Positions 1 through 11,150 of a stretch of DNA of 64,000 nt are shown here, piece after piece. A program made the position numbers and the translations under genes. The first letter of the stretch is position 1, and the number at the start of each line of letters is the position of its first letter. Source of the DNA: Cheiracanthium punctorium (Eukaryota; Arthropoda; Arachnida; Araneae; Cheiracanthiidae); the NCBI GenBank assembly GCA_038373885.1, contig JAWZYV010000169.1:620001-684000 (forward strand), read 5' to 3'. The notes beneath the pieces are model-generated. The model was not told the origin of the DNA. It ran no database searches and saw only the letters and a list, made by a program, of their open reading frames with translations.

Positions 1-1067
1 AAAAGTACTTCACTTGGGGTTTACTGATATCATTATTATTTTTAGGCTTGACTTTTACCTTTATCACCAAGTTGTATTAGCCATTAAAGAAATTTTTTTA
101 CCTTCGGTCTAGTTAACATAACGGTTTAATAGAAAGTAGGTGACATAGTGGACATTGCATATCTGTACACATTTTAATATTTTAATCAATTTATTTCCTT
201 CCAAAGAGGAATCGTTCAAATTCAGTTGACAGTCATGGAAAAAAAATAATGACCACATAAGGTAGCTGCTTAATTATGTAGAGCAATATGGTGCAAAATA
301 GAGTTATGAAAAAATTGTTAACATACTGGACATGTAAAAAGAAAAAAAATCTGGCAGTCAGCATATTATAAGCAGCAGAAAAAAAAGTTTTTGAATAAAT
401 TTGATTATTTATGGTGTATAAAACAGGAAGACGAGTAATCTTTCATTACATGCCCCATTAATAAAAAATAGTTTTATTTTTTATAACTTTTGACCTGTTT
501 GTTTTTTAAAAACTTATGTAGAGGGACGGGGAATTTTGAGAAAGTACTGAATGTTCTGCGTAGGAGACAACGAGGCTGCTGCGGGCGGAATATTTCAGGT
601 GTGTCTAAGCTTTCGTTTGTCCAGAGCTTAACTTTTTTAGGCGAACGTTGTTTTTATTAATTATTAGTCATGTTTGTAACTCTTAATTTGGCCGAATCAT
701 CCCCAAAAGGTGGTGGTGTTTTGTCCATTTTCACTAATGATTTAACTAGAATATTGTCAATTATAGCGTTACTAAAATTTATATATTTAAGCCAAGAAGA
801 AAGTGAAAAACTCTAAATTTATCCAATATTTAAAAGTTTGAAGTCCACACTAAAGCCATGGATCATCTCTTCCTTTTGGTAATGCTTAACGTACTTGGCT
901 TTGGCAGGACTTTAGCGAAACTCGCGAAATATCTTTTGGGTGTTTAAAAATAAAAATTATTTTATCTTAATCATCTAATTTCGAACTATTTACATTAATT
1001 AATACAGCAGTTCTTTTGTAACATATATTAACTAAATCACTAAATTCTAAGTAGTATTATATTTCAA

Positions 1068-1109
<42 letters not shown>

Positions 1110-1149
1110 TTCTTTTACACTTTCAAATATCAATAGATGGGTTAACACG
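1..1149. other. AT-rich sequence without a recognised gene
   Basis: No open frame, RNA gene or element boundary could be supported here. A slightly GC-richer patch lies near 520-620. The only clear structure is an AAT microsatellite close to the right end. Confidence 0.6.
1068..1109. repeat. (AAT)n microsatellite
   Basis: About ten AAT units run directly into an ATT run, so the tract can fold back on itself. It is a simple repeat with no sign of function. Confidence 0.9.
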
Positions 1150-1567
1150 CAGTCCCGCAGTGGACTAGGCGCTAAACTCCGTTCCCATAAGAACACGGCA
1201 AGTGAAGCAACATCTGGCTTGGCCAGTGCTTGGGAGTGCCAGTGGTACTTCCCCCTCTCGGCCCGTCCGCTGTGGAACCGTGTACGCTAATGGGAGCTGG
1301 TGCACGCAAAATCCGTCGTGGCTCCAAAGTCCTCCAAGTTGTTAAACGATACCTCTGGGGGTGCCGATTTCAGGGGGTTGGTCCCTCCTCTGGAATTGGT
1401 TCAAAATTACGGGACCCCAAGCTAAGACGGACTTCCTCCCACTGGGGCTGATTGAAATGGTAGCCGCTCCTTCGGCCCATCGCCTGCCTATATAGGGAGA
1501 TCTGTCACCGCAACGCGGTTGCCAGAGGGCATTAGCAGCAGCAACAACAACAACAACAACAACAACA
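1150..1567 (+). mobile_element. SINE-like retroposon, copy 1
   Basis: A GC-richer block of about 415 bp ends in a (CAA)n tail (about 1540-1567). A second diverged copy lies at 50716-51115 on the same strand and aligns along its whole length, including the phrases CTTGGCCAGTGCTTGGGAG, GGGAGCTGGTGCACG and GGTTGCCAGAGG. The head (GTGGACTAGGCGC near 1160) resembles a tRNA A-box, which suggests a tRNA-derived SINE, but no clean B-box is visible. The 73-codon open frame inside it (1230-1451) is not conserved in the other copy and is not a gene. The left boundary is approximate and no target duplication was found here; the other copy has one. Confidence 0.8.
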
Positions 1568-3255
1568 CTCTTCCCACCTTATCCCAATGGATTCATCGCA
1601 GCTATAAGACAACCTCTATTAAATACATACGACCTATAATATGTTAAAATACATATATGTAATCAAATAATGTTTAGTTTTCAGGACGAAAACTACTTTT
1701 CTCAAATTTTGTTTGGAGCTGTGAGGGCATGAAAAAGAATTGTTCGAATCAACCTCACTCTACACCACTTTTCCAAATTACACTGCAAGAACATAAAATC
1801 GCGAGTCAAGGACATAAAATTATTTTCGAGACGAACAACAATAATATACGTTATCATTACGTATTACACCCCTCAAGCGTGTAAAACCATTATTGAGTAA
1901 TTGTTTTAACAAAAGACTAACATTTTTACTTACGGCACGCGCAACTAGTATTTATTTTTTAAATTATCTTCCTTTGCATTGCTTCTTTCCTTAAATCATT
2001 CCTCGGTCTAATGCATTTGCGTCATTTATTGTGAATTTTTAAAGCGTCAACCGATTATTAGAAAATAAAATATTCCATGTCTCCGAAGCAGCCCCCTTCG
2101 CATTCATATTTCGAATGCTGTTTCATGTATTTTTAGTTTCAAAACATAGCAGATAATACGTTAATTTATGTTATTTCTCAAAACTTTTAGCTAAAGTTGT
2201 ATCAGCAAATAAAATTAAATTAAATGCCACTAAATGCAAGGGTCAAGGTTTGTAACATTTTTTTAGATGAATCCATATCCACTAGAAAAGACTTTTTAAA
2301 ACAACTTATAGCCTAACGAGTGAAGTATCACGGCCCTTCACAAAACAGTCACTTAAAACACTTATTTGTGTGCCATCAGTGTCACCAAAACTTTAGAAGT
2401 ATTCTGAAATATCGATCGAATATCATGTTTCATTAATTGCATCTGACGAGATTCTTTTCGAGTTTGGATTGATATCGATTCGCAAACATCACATTTTGCA
2501 ATTATCTAACATTTTTTTTCCAAGACAAACGATGACACTTAAGTTAACTGAATCTAAACTTTCAAACGATATTTTCAAGCCAATAGTCACGAAAAGTCCA
2601 TCGTCACAAGAAATTAGAACAACAAAATATCAACATCAGTTCTGCAATAATCTGCAGTCTGGTTTGCAAGTCACATCCAGGCGGAGGAAAGAATGAATAA
2701 ATAGCAGTAACCATATCTGCCCTTTAAGAAAACGATGGCATTATCAAAATTCGATAGAGAAAAATGCTGAAATTTCAATAGAAGAAAATTTTTGTTACCC
2801 GAAAAAGACAAACCAGAGGGTAAAATACTATGTGGGAAATGAGATTACGAAAATCATTGTACTAACCATTTCGGGGAGAGGATGATGGATTTGGACATTT
2901 TCACATAGTAAATGTATTTTTATTCACTATCCCTTACTCATAGATGCAAAGGGTTAGATCATGAACGTACATATTTTAACTTATTTTTAAAAAAATACAC
3001 AGCATTGAAATGTTGAATATCTTAAAAAGTACCTTAAAAAGTGCTTTTGTAATTACTTTTGACAATTACAAAATAAAAGAATATAGTCCCAGCCCCCCCC
3101 CCCCTACAGGATACCAAAGGATTGGGAGAAGAGTATGGGAGGGGCGGGACACATTTGAAAATTAAAGAGAAATCAGCGAATATTATAACAAGAAAGTTCA
3201 ACATAAAAAGAAAATGCTATTGAGATTCGGCCAACCAACTGTGGTGGTAGCAATT
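1568..3255. other. AT-rich spacer; possible left edge of a pogo-like element
   Basis: No gene is recognised up to about 3090. A C-run at 3092-3104 precedes a segment (3115-3155) containing GGGCGGGACACATTTG. A similar GGGACATGTTCC lies in inverted orientation near 4425-4440, beyond the pogo pseudogene. The pair could be eroded terminal repeats of that element, but the match is short. Confidence 0.4.
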
Positions 3256-4125
3256 TCATGATGATATCGTGTTTTTTTTTTCTATCATACTATAACAATC
3301 CTGTTGAGAAAAAATAAAATTTCCTTTCATGTCTTTTCTCAGAAATATAACATTGTAACTTTCAGTATCATTGCCAGTAATGTCCACCCTTGCAGCATAG
3401 TAAAGAATTGACCACTTCGAGAGGAATTTGACAAGCACAAAATTATTTTTCCCGTGTTTGGTTTACATGTTTGGTTCCTTATGTTTGTTAAATACAGGCG
3501 GTACTGCATTTACAATTGCATTAATGATGCATGACACAGTTACAAGTTTCACATGCTCTGCTGAAGTTGCTTGTCCCACTTATTACCTCTTACAGCCACA
3601 AATTTTGGTGGTTTGTGAACTCTAGTAACTTCTGTTTCATCGCAATTGTAAATCCGATCTGCTGTATATTTATATCGTTCTTATAAAAAAATTTTCACTT
3701 TTACGGAAGGGTTCCAAATTAGTTCTATTGAAGCTCGTACTTCTTCCAAAATTAGCATCTTTAGGGGATTTAAGGGAAAGTTTTGGATGTTCGATCCATA
3801 GAAACCAGTTCTTTCCAGCAATATCATTGGATTTCAAAGAATCTGGAAAGTTTAGATTCAATGCATATGGTATGCCAGTTTTCGAACTTATTGCCTGTTA
3901 AATCCATAGTTCATATAGCCGACAGTGAGGATATAATCGTTTAGCCTAGTTTCTTTGTCAGTTGTGAAAACCATATGATTTACTAAATCTTTCCTAAAAA
4001 CAATGCTATCTGTATCAACTGCATTTTTATATTTTTTCACATGACGCGCAAGAGCTTATTGCATTTTTTTTCTTGTTTGACGCTTCTTCCGTGTCTGGGT
4101 GTTTCGTTTTCCACTTTCGTGACAT
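3256..4125 (-). pseudogene. pogo/jerky-like DDE transposase pseudogene
   Basis: Reading the minus strand from an ATG at 4125, several frames together give a pogo/Tigger/jerky-like transposase. The N-terminal segment starts MSRKWKTK. A DNA-binding domain contains GKNWFLWIEHPKLSLKSP followed by RSTSFNRTN (3670-3861), typical of CENP-B/pogo HTH domains. Next come RIYNCDETEVTRVHKPPK, holding the first catalytic Asp, and TSAEHVKLVTVSCIINAI, the strand that follows it. The sequence then jumps to a C-terminal piece, LVKFLSKWSILYYAARV (3256-3438). Most of the DDE catalytic core is therefore missing, and frameshifts and stops separate the pieces. In intact relatives this protein cuts and pastes its own element. 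This copy cannot encode an active enzyme. I am confident of the family type and less so of the exact pseudogene limits. Confidence 0.75.
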
Positions 4126-6365
4126 TATCTGAAATAAAAATAATGAAATATTTAGTATAAAATTGAGAAGATATGCATTAAATTGCATTGTTACAAAACA
4201 CTTTTATGCTGTGTTTCTGACTGTAAAAAATAGAGAACGTAGAGCAAGAATTACTTACAATTATTTCAGCACTGTGGTTATATAATGTACTGTAGGCTAG
4301 TAAATTTTCAAAAATTTTAAAGTTAGAATTTTACTACCAGAGCCAATAACTGTTACAACAAAATCCAGTTAAATATTTTCAGATTTAAACTTTTGATATG
4401 TTTAATAATGGAAGGGAGGAATGGAACATGTCCCACTCTTCACTCCTTTAGAGTGTCCCTCCTCTCCCCTACTTGCATAGAACTGAGTTAATACCATAAT
4501 TCATATTTTTTATAAGTTAAACACAGTTTTAAGTTGTAAAAATTTAATTTATAGCAGCAGAACATACAGTTCCGGGTAGTACCTCACAAACAAAACTTTG
4601 TATTAGATTGGTTGGAGCTTACACTCACAGCGTGTACTCATTCAGATCTACAAGTAAATTGGCTTGAAATTTTGTAGATTATAAAACAATATAAAGAAAA
4701 ACGAAGTAGAATTTAAAGTTCCGAGAATCTGCCGTGTTCAAATTTTTGGTGATTTTCGAAAGGTTCAGCTTCAGCAATATTTTTAAATCTCTGATAGAGA
4801 ATGAAAGGTTATCGCTATGTTAATTTTTTTTTTATGTTAATTTGTTAATTTGTTTCTTAGAAAAATGAGTTATTAATTTTGTATTTATTTTCTACAAAAT
4901 CATTATGATTCATTTAATATTTTATGTGTATAGTTTCTCGTACACTTTTATATAAAAATATAAATATTTTCGTATTTCCGTTTTTAATATATTTTTTATG
5001 AACTTGTTTTAAAGTTAATAAAAAGCTTTCAAAATTATTGTACTTAAGTTCTAATTAAAAAAAACGGCTTTTTTATACAAACATTTAAAGTTATTGCATT
5101 CAAAGTTCCATTAAAAAAAAGAAAAAATAAACACTTCTATTACTGAAAAATTATATTTTTCATTAATAATTAAATCTTCGAAAGCTAAATTTTCAATTTT
5201 TGAGGTTTATGCATCTTTATGGAACATCTTTTAGAAATATAAATTTTTTATTTTATGAAGCAGTTTTATTTTTCTCTTTAAATGTTTATATATACTTCAC
5301 AAACAAGAAATTCTTTTAGTTTGAATTTAAATTTTTTAATTAATATAAATGTATATTTCCTTTATTTATCTGATTTTTAACACATTTTAATTAATCTAAC
5401 TTTATTTCTGGCTTAATTTGTTTGTTCTTGCGTACTTTTAATGCTGTAGTTTTAGTAAATAATATGTATAAATATTCTAAAGAAGACTATTTATCCTATC
5501 CTTATTATTCCAACATACTGTGTTTACTATTTGTAGCTAATAGCTACTTTAGCATTTAAGAAATCTTCGCAAGCACCAAATCATACTTTTTAAATATACT
5601 GAGATGTCCAATGTTAATAGGTCCAAGTCCAATCTTTTAATATGCTAAAGATAAACAATAAGAATCAACCTTATGCTTGCTGACCTTGCTTCTAAGCATT
5701 TTTAAAAAAACATTTTGAATATTTTCCCACTACTTTAAACTCAACTCCGATGTAGTATATTTATAGTTCTTCAACTCGTTCATAATTTTTTATCGTTCAT
5801 CTGAAAAATGTCAAAAGTGCCTGCGGTAAAGCGGTCTTGGCATGAAAAAACGCATGTCACTCAGTAAATATAAATCAAAACATATTAAAGATGTTTCTCT
5901 AGGCTCTGAGACATACACCGTTTATGGCCGAAATCCAGCTGTCACGAATATGTATCCTCGTTGCATATTTTTATAAGTATGCCAATTCAAAGAAAGTCTT
6001 TCAAACCTTGAATCAGACGAAATAGAAACGGAGAAACTCAACAGTTTTTTCAAGGATTTATTTTTATTACTAACACACTTGAGATATCATTCTTGCTTAT
6101 TAAGATTGGTTAACTGTTCCAGTGAATTCGTAACTGCGTAGAAAAGGTCTTTATGAATCTAAATAGTTTGAGTCGAATAGTTTATTTTTTGTGATAGGAA
6201 AAGCAGTTTAATCGTGTTAGTTAGTTATATCAATATACGGGATATACAGACTGGTAAAAATTAAAAGTCCATCATTTCGCAACAACAGTAATCGTTCTTC
6301 ATAGAAGTATGCATGTTTTTATATTCCTTATTAAAAGGAATGAAAAAACGTTCCCTCATCTAACT
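4126..6365. other. Very AT-rich sequence, nothing recognised
   Basis: The block has long A/T runs and no open frame worth reporting. A possible eroded pogo-element terminus lies near 4425-4470; nothing else in the block shows terminal repeats. Confidence 0.5.
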
Positions 6366-6547
6366 ATTGCTTTCTGAGGATTGACTTAATAATGTCAATC
6401 ATCATCATGTTCGTGTATTTTTCTTCCCCTGCGTAACGTATGAGCTGCTATAAAAAATTGCTTTCTGAGGATTGACTTAATAATGCCAATCATCATCATG
6501 TTCGTGTATTTTTCTTCCCCTGCGTAACGTATGAGCTGCTATAAAAA
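6366..6547. repeat. Tandem duplication, 2 x 91 bp
   Basis: Two adjacent 91-bp units starting ATTGCTTTCTGAGGATTG (6366 and 6457) differ at about one position (GTC versus GCC). The near identity points to a very recent duplication in otherwise unremarkable sequence. Confidence 0.9.
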
Positions 6548-8669
6548 ATAAGATAATCACACGAAAGTTGCATCAATGTAATTCTCTCTACAATTCCATT
6601 AAGTTTATAAAATTAAAATTATATTTTTATCATAATTTGAAAAATTCAAACACCTGAGATCAATTCTTGGTGTGAAATCGTATTTTGCTAAGGCAGGAAG
6701 TTAGTTCGAGGTGTTAATTTGCCAGGTCATGACGTACTTGATAAAGGAATAAACGAAGAGGGAACACTCTTCCGAGTCTGTAAGCAGTGCAGTTGTCTTA
6801 CATGCACGAGAATTTATGATCACCGATTCCCTTTCTAAGATGTTCAAGAGACATATAAGAGAAGAAACTCATAAGACTGTGCATTTTCCAGGTGGTGGTT
6901 TCCTGATTAAGTTGCAATTTCCCCAAGATCAAAGGTCCATGGGCGCAAATACGTATGCGTTGGCAAAATAAAGACGAGTATACAAAACAAAGAGAATATT
7001 TACTAGTTGATGGCATTTTCAAAATCAAAGCAAAACAATAGCCACGAACGAGCAATTTGTTTAATATAAAAGAAAATTAATAATAGTTTAATACTTAAAA
7101 ATTGCTTTTTTTCACTGTAGATCGTATCATAGCCCTTTAAGACCGAGCTCGTACGATCGTGATGCCAGAAATTTACGTTTTTCTTACTTTATAGTCGATA
7201 AATTTCAATTGCTGAATAAAGCAAAAGCAAACTTTATTACCTAGAAAATAATGCTAAATACTTCTTTCGGCAATCAATAATACCTTTAATTGAATTGCAA
7301 TTCTCAAGAAATAAAACTGAACTTGAAAACAAGTCCGGTTTTAAAAGGGATACCACTGGATTCGCTTAACGTGGGGGAACAGTAGTCCTTGTTATTTTTG
7401 TATTTGGCAAATTTACAATACCGTTGTAAGCCGTGACATCCCAAAAATATTTACATTATCATAAAGCAACGTGTTTATACACGTGAAGAACATTTTTGAT
7501 GTACACTTGATTCTTAACTATAGAAGTGCCGTCTTAAGATATAGTAATTCAGGATGAAGGCTGGCACATGCAACTCTCTTTCTTTTAATCAAAATGGTTC
7601 AATTAAGCTTTCCATAGGTATATTTTTAATAAAATGTACTTTTACTAGCTATTTTGCAATTAAAATGTACTTTTACTAGCTATTAAAATGTACTTTTACT
7701 AGCTATACGTGCAAAATTAATTTTTACATGATGATGCCACGATCTTTAAATTAAATCAATCGCCAATGTTTTTCAATCTTGAACTGATAAACAAGTATTA
7801 GTAGACGAACTTAAATTGTAAGTAGTATTTAGTGAACGAACTTTAATTAAAAAGATATCATTATAAAGAGCGAAGTAGAGTTTAACTGTGATGATAGGAT
7901 AAACTTGAAAAGTAACTCATAAATTAAGAATTATTGCATGAATGAATTAGTATTTAAGTTAATGGCATCTCTGTAGTATGATTTATATTTTTGTCCTTTA
8001 GTACTGCCGTAAGAATAGCAGAACACTACACACGGAAATTCGAAATCATGCAACTGAATACTTCCCAAAATTAAATCATTAAATTCAAGCGTACGTTAGC
8101 GAAATCTCTCTTCAGAGTTTTAGCCTTTTGAAAGAATTATATAATTACGTCTTAAAATAAGTCAAATCATTAAGAGCACTGCGCCTTATATTTTATCTTG
8201 GAATAGTTATTTTACTGAAGTTTTATTCTAGGAAATAGGTAGGTTAAATCATGATGCCACCTGTAGAATTTCCAATTAGTGAAAAATAGGATTTTCAATA
8301 TTTGAATAATAATTTTCCTTTCGTATAAAAGAGGGGATAAACTGTAGCTATTTTGATTTATTTCCGGCATTTGTAAAGCATTTCTGCTCTTCTCGTGGCA
8401 GTAAACAAGCCTTGAAGCTGATCTACAGGGAATTCTTACTTAAAAATATACTTTCTTAGTAAATATACAGACTACTGAAATATAAATCTTCATATACTGA
8501 AAACTTCATTCACTAAATGTAGTGAAATCTTCATAAACATTATCTCATTTTTTAAATACATACACAGACACATATACGCACGCACCACGCCCACACTAAA
8601 AAAAAATGAAAAAAATGTGTAACTCTTTCATATTTTAAACATACACGAAAGTGCTTACAGGTATATTAA
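6548..8669. other. AT-rich sequence without a recognised gene
   Basis: The 85-codon minus-strand frame at 6798-7055 has no recognisable motif and is probably fortuitous. Apart from the small triplication at 7631-7706, no repeat or element boundary was seen. Confidence 0.5.
7631..7706. repeat. Triplicated 22-bp motif
   Basis: AAAATGTACTTTTACTAGCT followed by AT occurs exactly three times, starting at 7631, 7662 and 7685. It is a local slippage-type repeat. Confidence 0.9.
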
Positions 8670-8900
8670 AAGGGTATCATAGTTCATGGATCTTTGATGT
8701 TTGCCTTCCTTGTCCCATAAGCCATTTCTTTGGAACTGAAATCTATTTTAAAGTCTTCTACTAAAACCGTTGTATAGTAATCGTCAGGTATATTCTAACT
8801 TATTCCAATTTATAAATACTATTTGGAATATGAATCATAATCCATGAGCATGCACTATTTGTCTTCCTTGTTCCATAAAATATTTAATCTACCACTACTT
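8670..8900. repeat. Dispersed fragment of the ~160-bp CCTTGTTCCATAAAA repeat
   Basis: About one and a half diverged units matching the tandem family found at 39.5-42.1 kb inside a Helitron. Shared phrases include TTCCTTGTTCCATAAAA, a TACTAAAACCGTT-type stretch and ATCATAATCCATGAG. No Helitron terminus is visible nearby, so this is an isolated remnant. Confidence 0.7.
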
Positions 8901-9555
8901 CTATTAACGCCCACTAATACTGCTTCGTTATTGCGGTCGAGTTCTCAAGAATTAACATGTCACTTTACAATGTTAAACAAAGGATGAACTCGTCATAATA
9001 AGCATGCTTGAAAGTACTTTACACTAGTGTAGTTAGAAAATATTTTAGAACTCAATAGAGTATTTTCCTGGAGATACAAATCGCCACGTTCATCGAACTA
9101 TCAATGAAATCGTAATGAATTAAAAAATATTATTTTAGTCATATTAAATAATGCAAATTATTTTGCTCAGTAATTAATAGAAACAGTTAATTTAGTTGAT
9201 ATCCAAAATAAAATCTTTTAAGGAAATTCAATATAACGAATATAGCATTTTCTGTTGTGTACATATGTTATGGTAAACATAACAAATTCTAGTGTGCGCA
9301 TAACTACCAATCATGTATAAACTGCATTAAATTTGGCCACTACGATGCATTATTGCATGTTTATCAAACAGAACGGCTATTTTATTTCAGAAATAAGTGT
9401 AGAGGAATATCCCAAATAGCCGGTTAATTTAATAAATATTTGGTTAGTTAACACATTTAACGGAATTAACGGAATTATTAGGGTTTACGATATTGAATTG
9501 CGGTTATGCACAGGCTCCATTTTATTGCATTCGGCTTAAACTATCTATCTATCTA
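8901..9555. other. AT-rich sequence and Tc1 target site
   Basis: No gene is recognised. The block ends in a short (CTAT)n tract whose last TA (9554-9555) is the left copy of the Tc1 target duplication. Confidence 0.6.
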
Positions 9556-9805
9556 CACTCATGTCCATAAATTAAAGATAATTCAGAATCACACAGAAAT
9601 TGATCTCTACAATAAAAATTTCACCTGTGGAATGATCACACACATCTTGAAGAAGAATATGCAAATTACAGGAAACCACCAGATGGCGTGGATGGTACGT
9701 CACAATGACGAGAGTGTAAGAGAGGGGTATATAAGGAATGGTGGCAAAGAAGTAAAATTGTTCACAAGCGCTGTGAAAGCCTTTCAGCGCAAAAACCGCA
9801 TAGTT

Positions 9806-10834
9806 ATGGCACAAAGGAGGCATTTGGATGATGTTTTACGTGGCAGAATTACCGGACGACTGGAATGTGGACGTACCCAGCTGGAAGTATCCGAGGAACT
9901 TGGAATCACCCAGAGTGTCATCTCCAGGCTTTGGCAACGTTTCCAAGATGATGGTAATGTGAGTAGACGTTACAGCACAGGTCGCCCCCGAGTTACAACG
10001 CCGAATGAGGACCGCTATTTGGCAGTTACTGCCAAAAGAAACAGACGGAGTACAGCATCAGACCTGTCTCGTCGGCTCTCTTCAGCTACCGGTACGACAG
10101 TTTCAAGGCAGACCGTGTACAGACGCTTAGGGCACATTGGTCTATATGCTCGTAGGCCTGTCAGATGTGTTCCACTTACCGCAACTCACTGTCGCCTGCG
10201 ATTAACCTGGAGTAGAGAGCATGCATTGTGGACACCGCAACAGTGGTCTTGTGTGATGTTTTCCGACGAGTCCAGGTTTAGTTTGGAGTCTGAAACTCGC
10301 CGGACATTCATCTGGAAAGCGCCAGGTACCCGTTACCACCAAGAGAACACCATTGAAAGACACCGTTACGGTGGTGCAGGATGGCTCGTATGGGGAGGTA
10401 TTATTCTTGGTTCCAGAACTGACCTGCATGTTCAGAGTGTAACGATGACAGGCCACATCTATCGGGATGTCATTCTGGAACAACATGTACGTTTGTTTCG
10501 GGGCGCCATGGGTGCTGAATTTGTGTTTATGGATGACAACGCCCGTCCTCACCGTGCAAACATTGTAGACGAATGCCTTCAATCGGAGGATATCATCCGT
10601 ATGCATTGGCCAGCATACTCACCGGACTTGAATCCAATAGAACATATGTGGGATATGCTTGGCCGACGAATTGCAGCCCGTCAACCCCCTCCCACCTGTC
10701 TACCGGAACTTCGAAGTGCATTGCTTGATGAGTGGTGTAATATTCCCCAAGATCAGATTGATCATTTGATACTCAGCATGCCTAGGCGTTGTCAGGCCTG
10801 TAATGCATCGTCCGGGAGACATACTCCGTATTAA
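9806..10834 (+). CDS. Tc1-family DD34E transposase, 342 aa
   Basis: The enzyme binds the element's terminal repeats and catalyses cut-and-paste transposition into TA sites. The N-terminal part (about 1-115) is a paired-like helix-turn-helix region with EELGITQSVISRLWQRF at about 30-46 and a GRPR motif at 59-62, as in Tc1 relatives. The C-terminal DDE domain carries FSDESRF with Asp154, FMDDNARPHRA with Asp244, and SPDLNPIEHMWD with Glu279. Exactly 34 residues separate the second Asp from the Glu, defining DD34E. I chose the ATG at 9806 because it gives the usual family length of about 340 residues and starts MAQRRHLDD. The frame is open back to 9506, but that extension crosses the left terminal repeat and host DNA. 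No stop or frameshift is present and all catalytic residues are intact, so the protein could be functional. Confidence 0.95.
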   Translation: MAQRRHLDDVLRGRITGRLECGRTQLEVSEELGITQSVISRLWQRFQDDGNVSRRYSTGRPRVTTPNEDRYLAVTAKRNRRSTASDLSRRLSSATGTTVSRQTVYRRLGHIGLYARRPVRCVPLTATHCRLRLTWSREHALWTPQQWSCVMFSDESRFSLESETRRTFIWKAPGTRYHQENTIERHRYGGAGWLVWGGIILGSRTDLHVQSVTMTGHIYRDVILEQHVRLFRGAMGAEFVFMDDNARPHRANIVDECLQSEDIIRMHWPAYSPDLNPIEHMWDMLGRRIAARQPPPTCLPELRSALLDEWCNIPQDQIDHLILSMPRRCQACNASSGRHTPY

Positions 10835-10968
10835 CTATCCTACTAACCATGTTATACTGTTTTTTGTAAATAGGTTCTTTTTTGAAATTTGGTCAAGGGA
10901 GTAAAACTTGCAATTTTTATTAATTATGTCAAACATATAGCATATTTTTTGCTCTTTACTTTTTGTTT

Positions 10969-10974
10969 AATAAA
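10969..10974 (+). terminator. Polyadenylation signal AATAAA of the Tc1 transposase
   Basis: A canonical AATAAA lies about 135 bp after the transposase stop and inside the element, placed correctly to end its transcript. Confidence 0.6.
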
Positions 10975-11150
10975 TAGACTTTACAAATTAGTCAAATTTG
11001 TTTTGCTTCTTTCTCTTTCTTTGCCTGAACTTCATTATCCTTAATTTATGGACATGAGTGTAGTATATATATATACTAGGGAATGAATAATTAAATTTGA
11101 CTCTTTTACTTAGCAGAACATTTTACTTCGGATTTTTTTTTTTCAAGAGA

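Larger units (their letters stand above)
9556..11060 (+). mobile_element. Complete Tc1-type DNA transposon
   Basis: The 1505-bp element is bounded by inverted repeats starting CACTCATGTCCATAAATTAA. The first 20 bp are identical at both ends, and about 28 of 31 positions match overall. It is flanked by TA on both sides (9554-9555 and 11061-11062), the standard Tc1/mariner target duplication. It carries one uninterrupted transposase gene and an AATAAA signal downstream. Length, terminal repeats and gene fit an autonomous Tc1 element. Preservation suggests recent insertion. Confidence 0.95.

Noticed and set aside
9506..9805. N-terminal extension of the Tc1 transposase frame
   Set aside because: The frame is open, but it crosses the left terminal repeat and host DNA. 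The family-length protein starts at 9806.
10202..10606. 134-codon minus-strand frame inside the Tc1 gene
   Set aside because: It is antisense to a conserved coding sequence and has no motif; a shadow frame.
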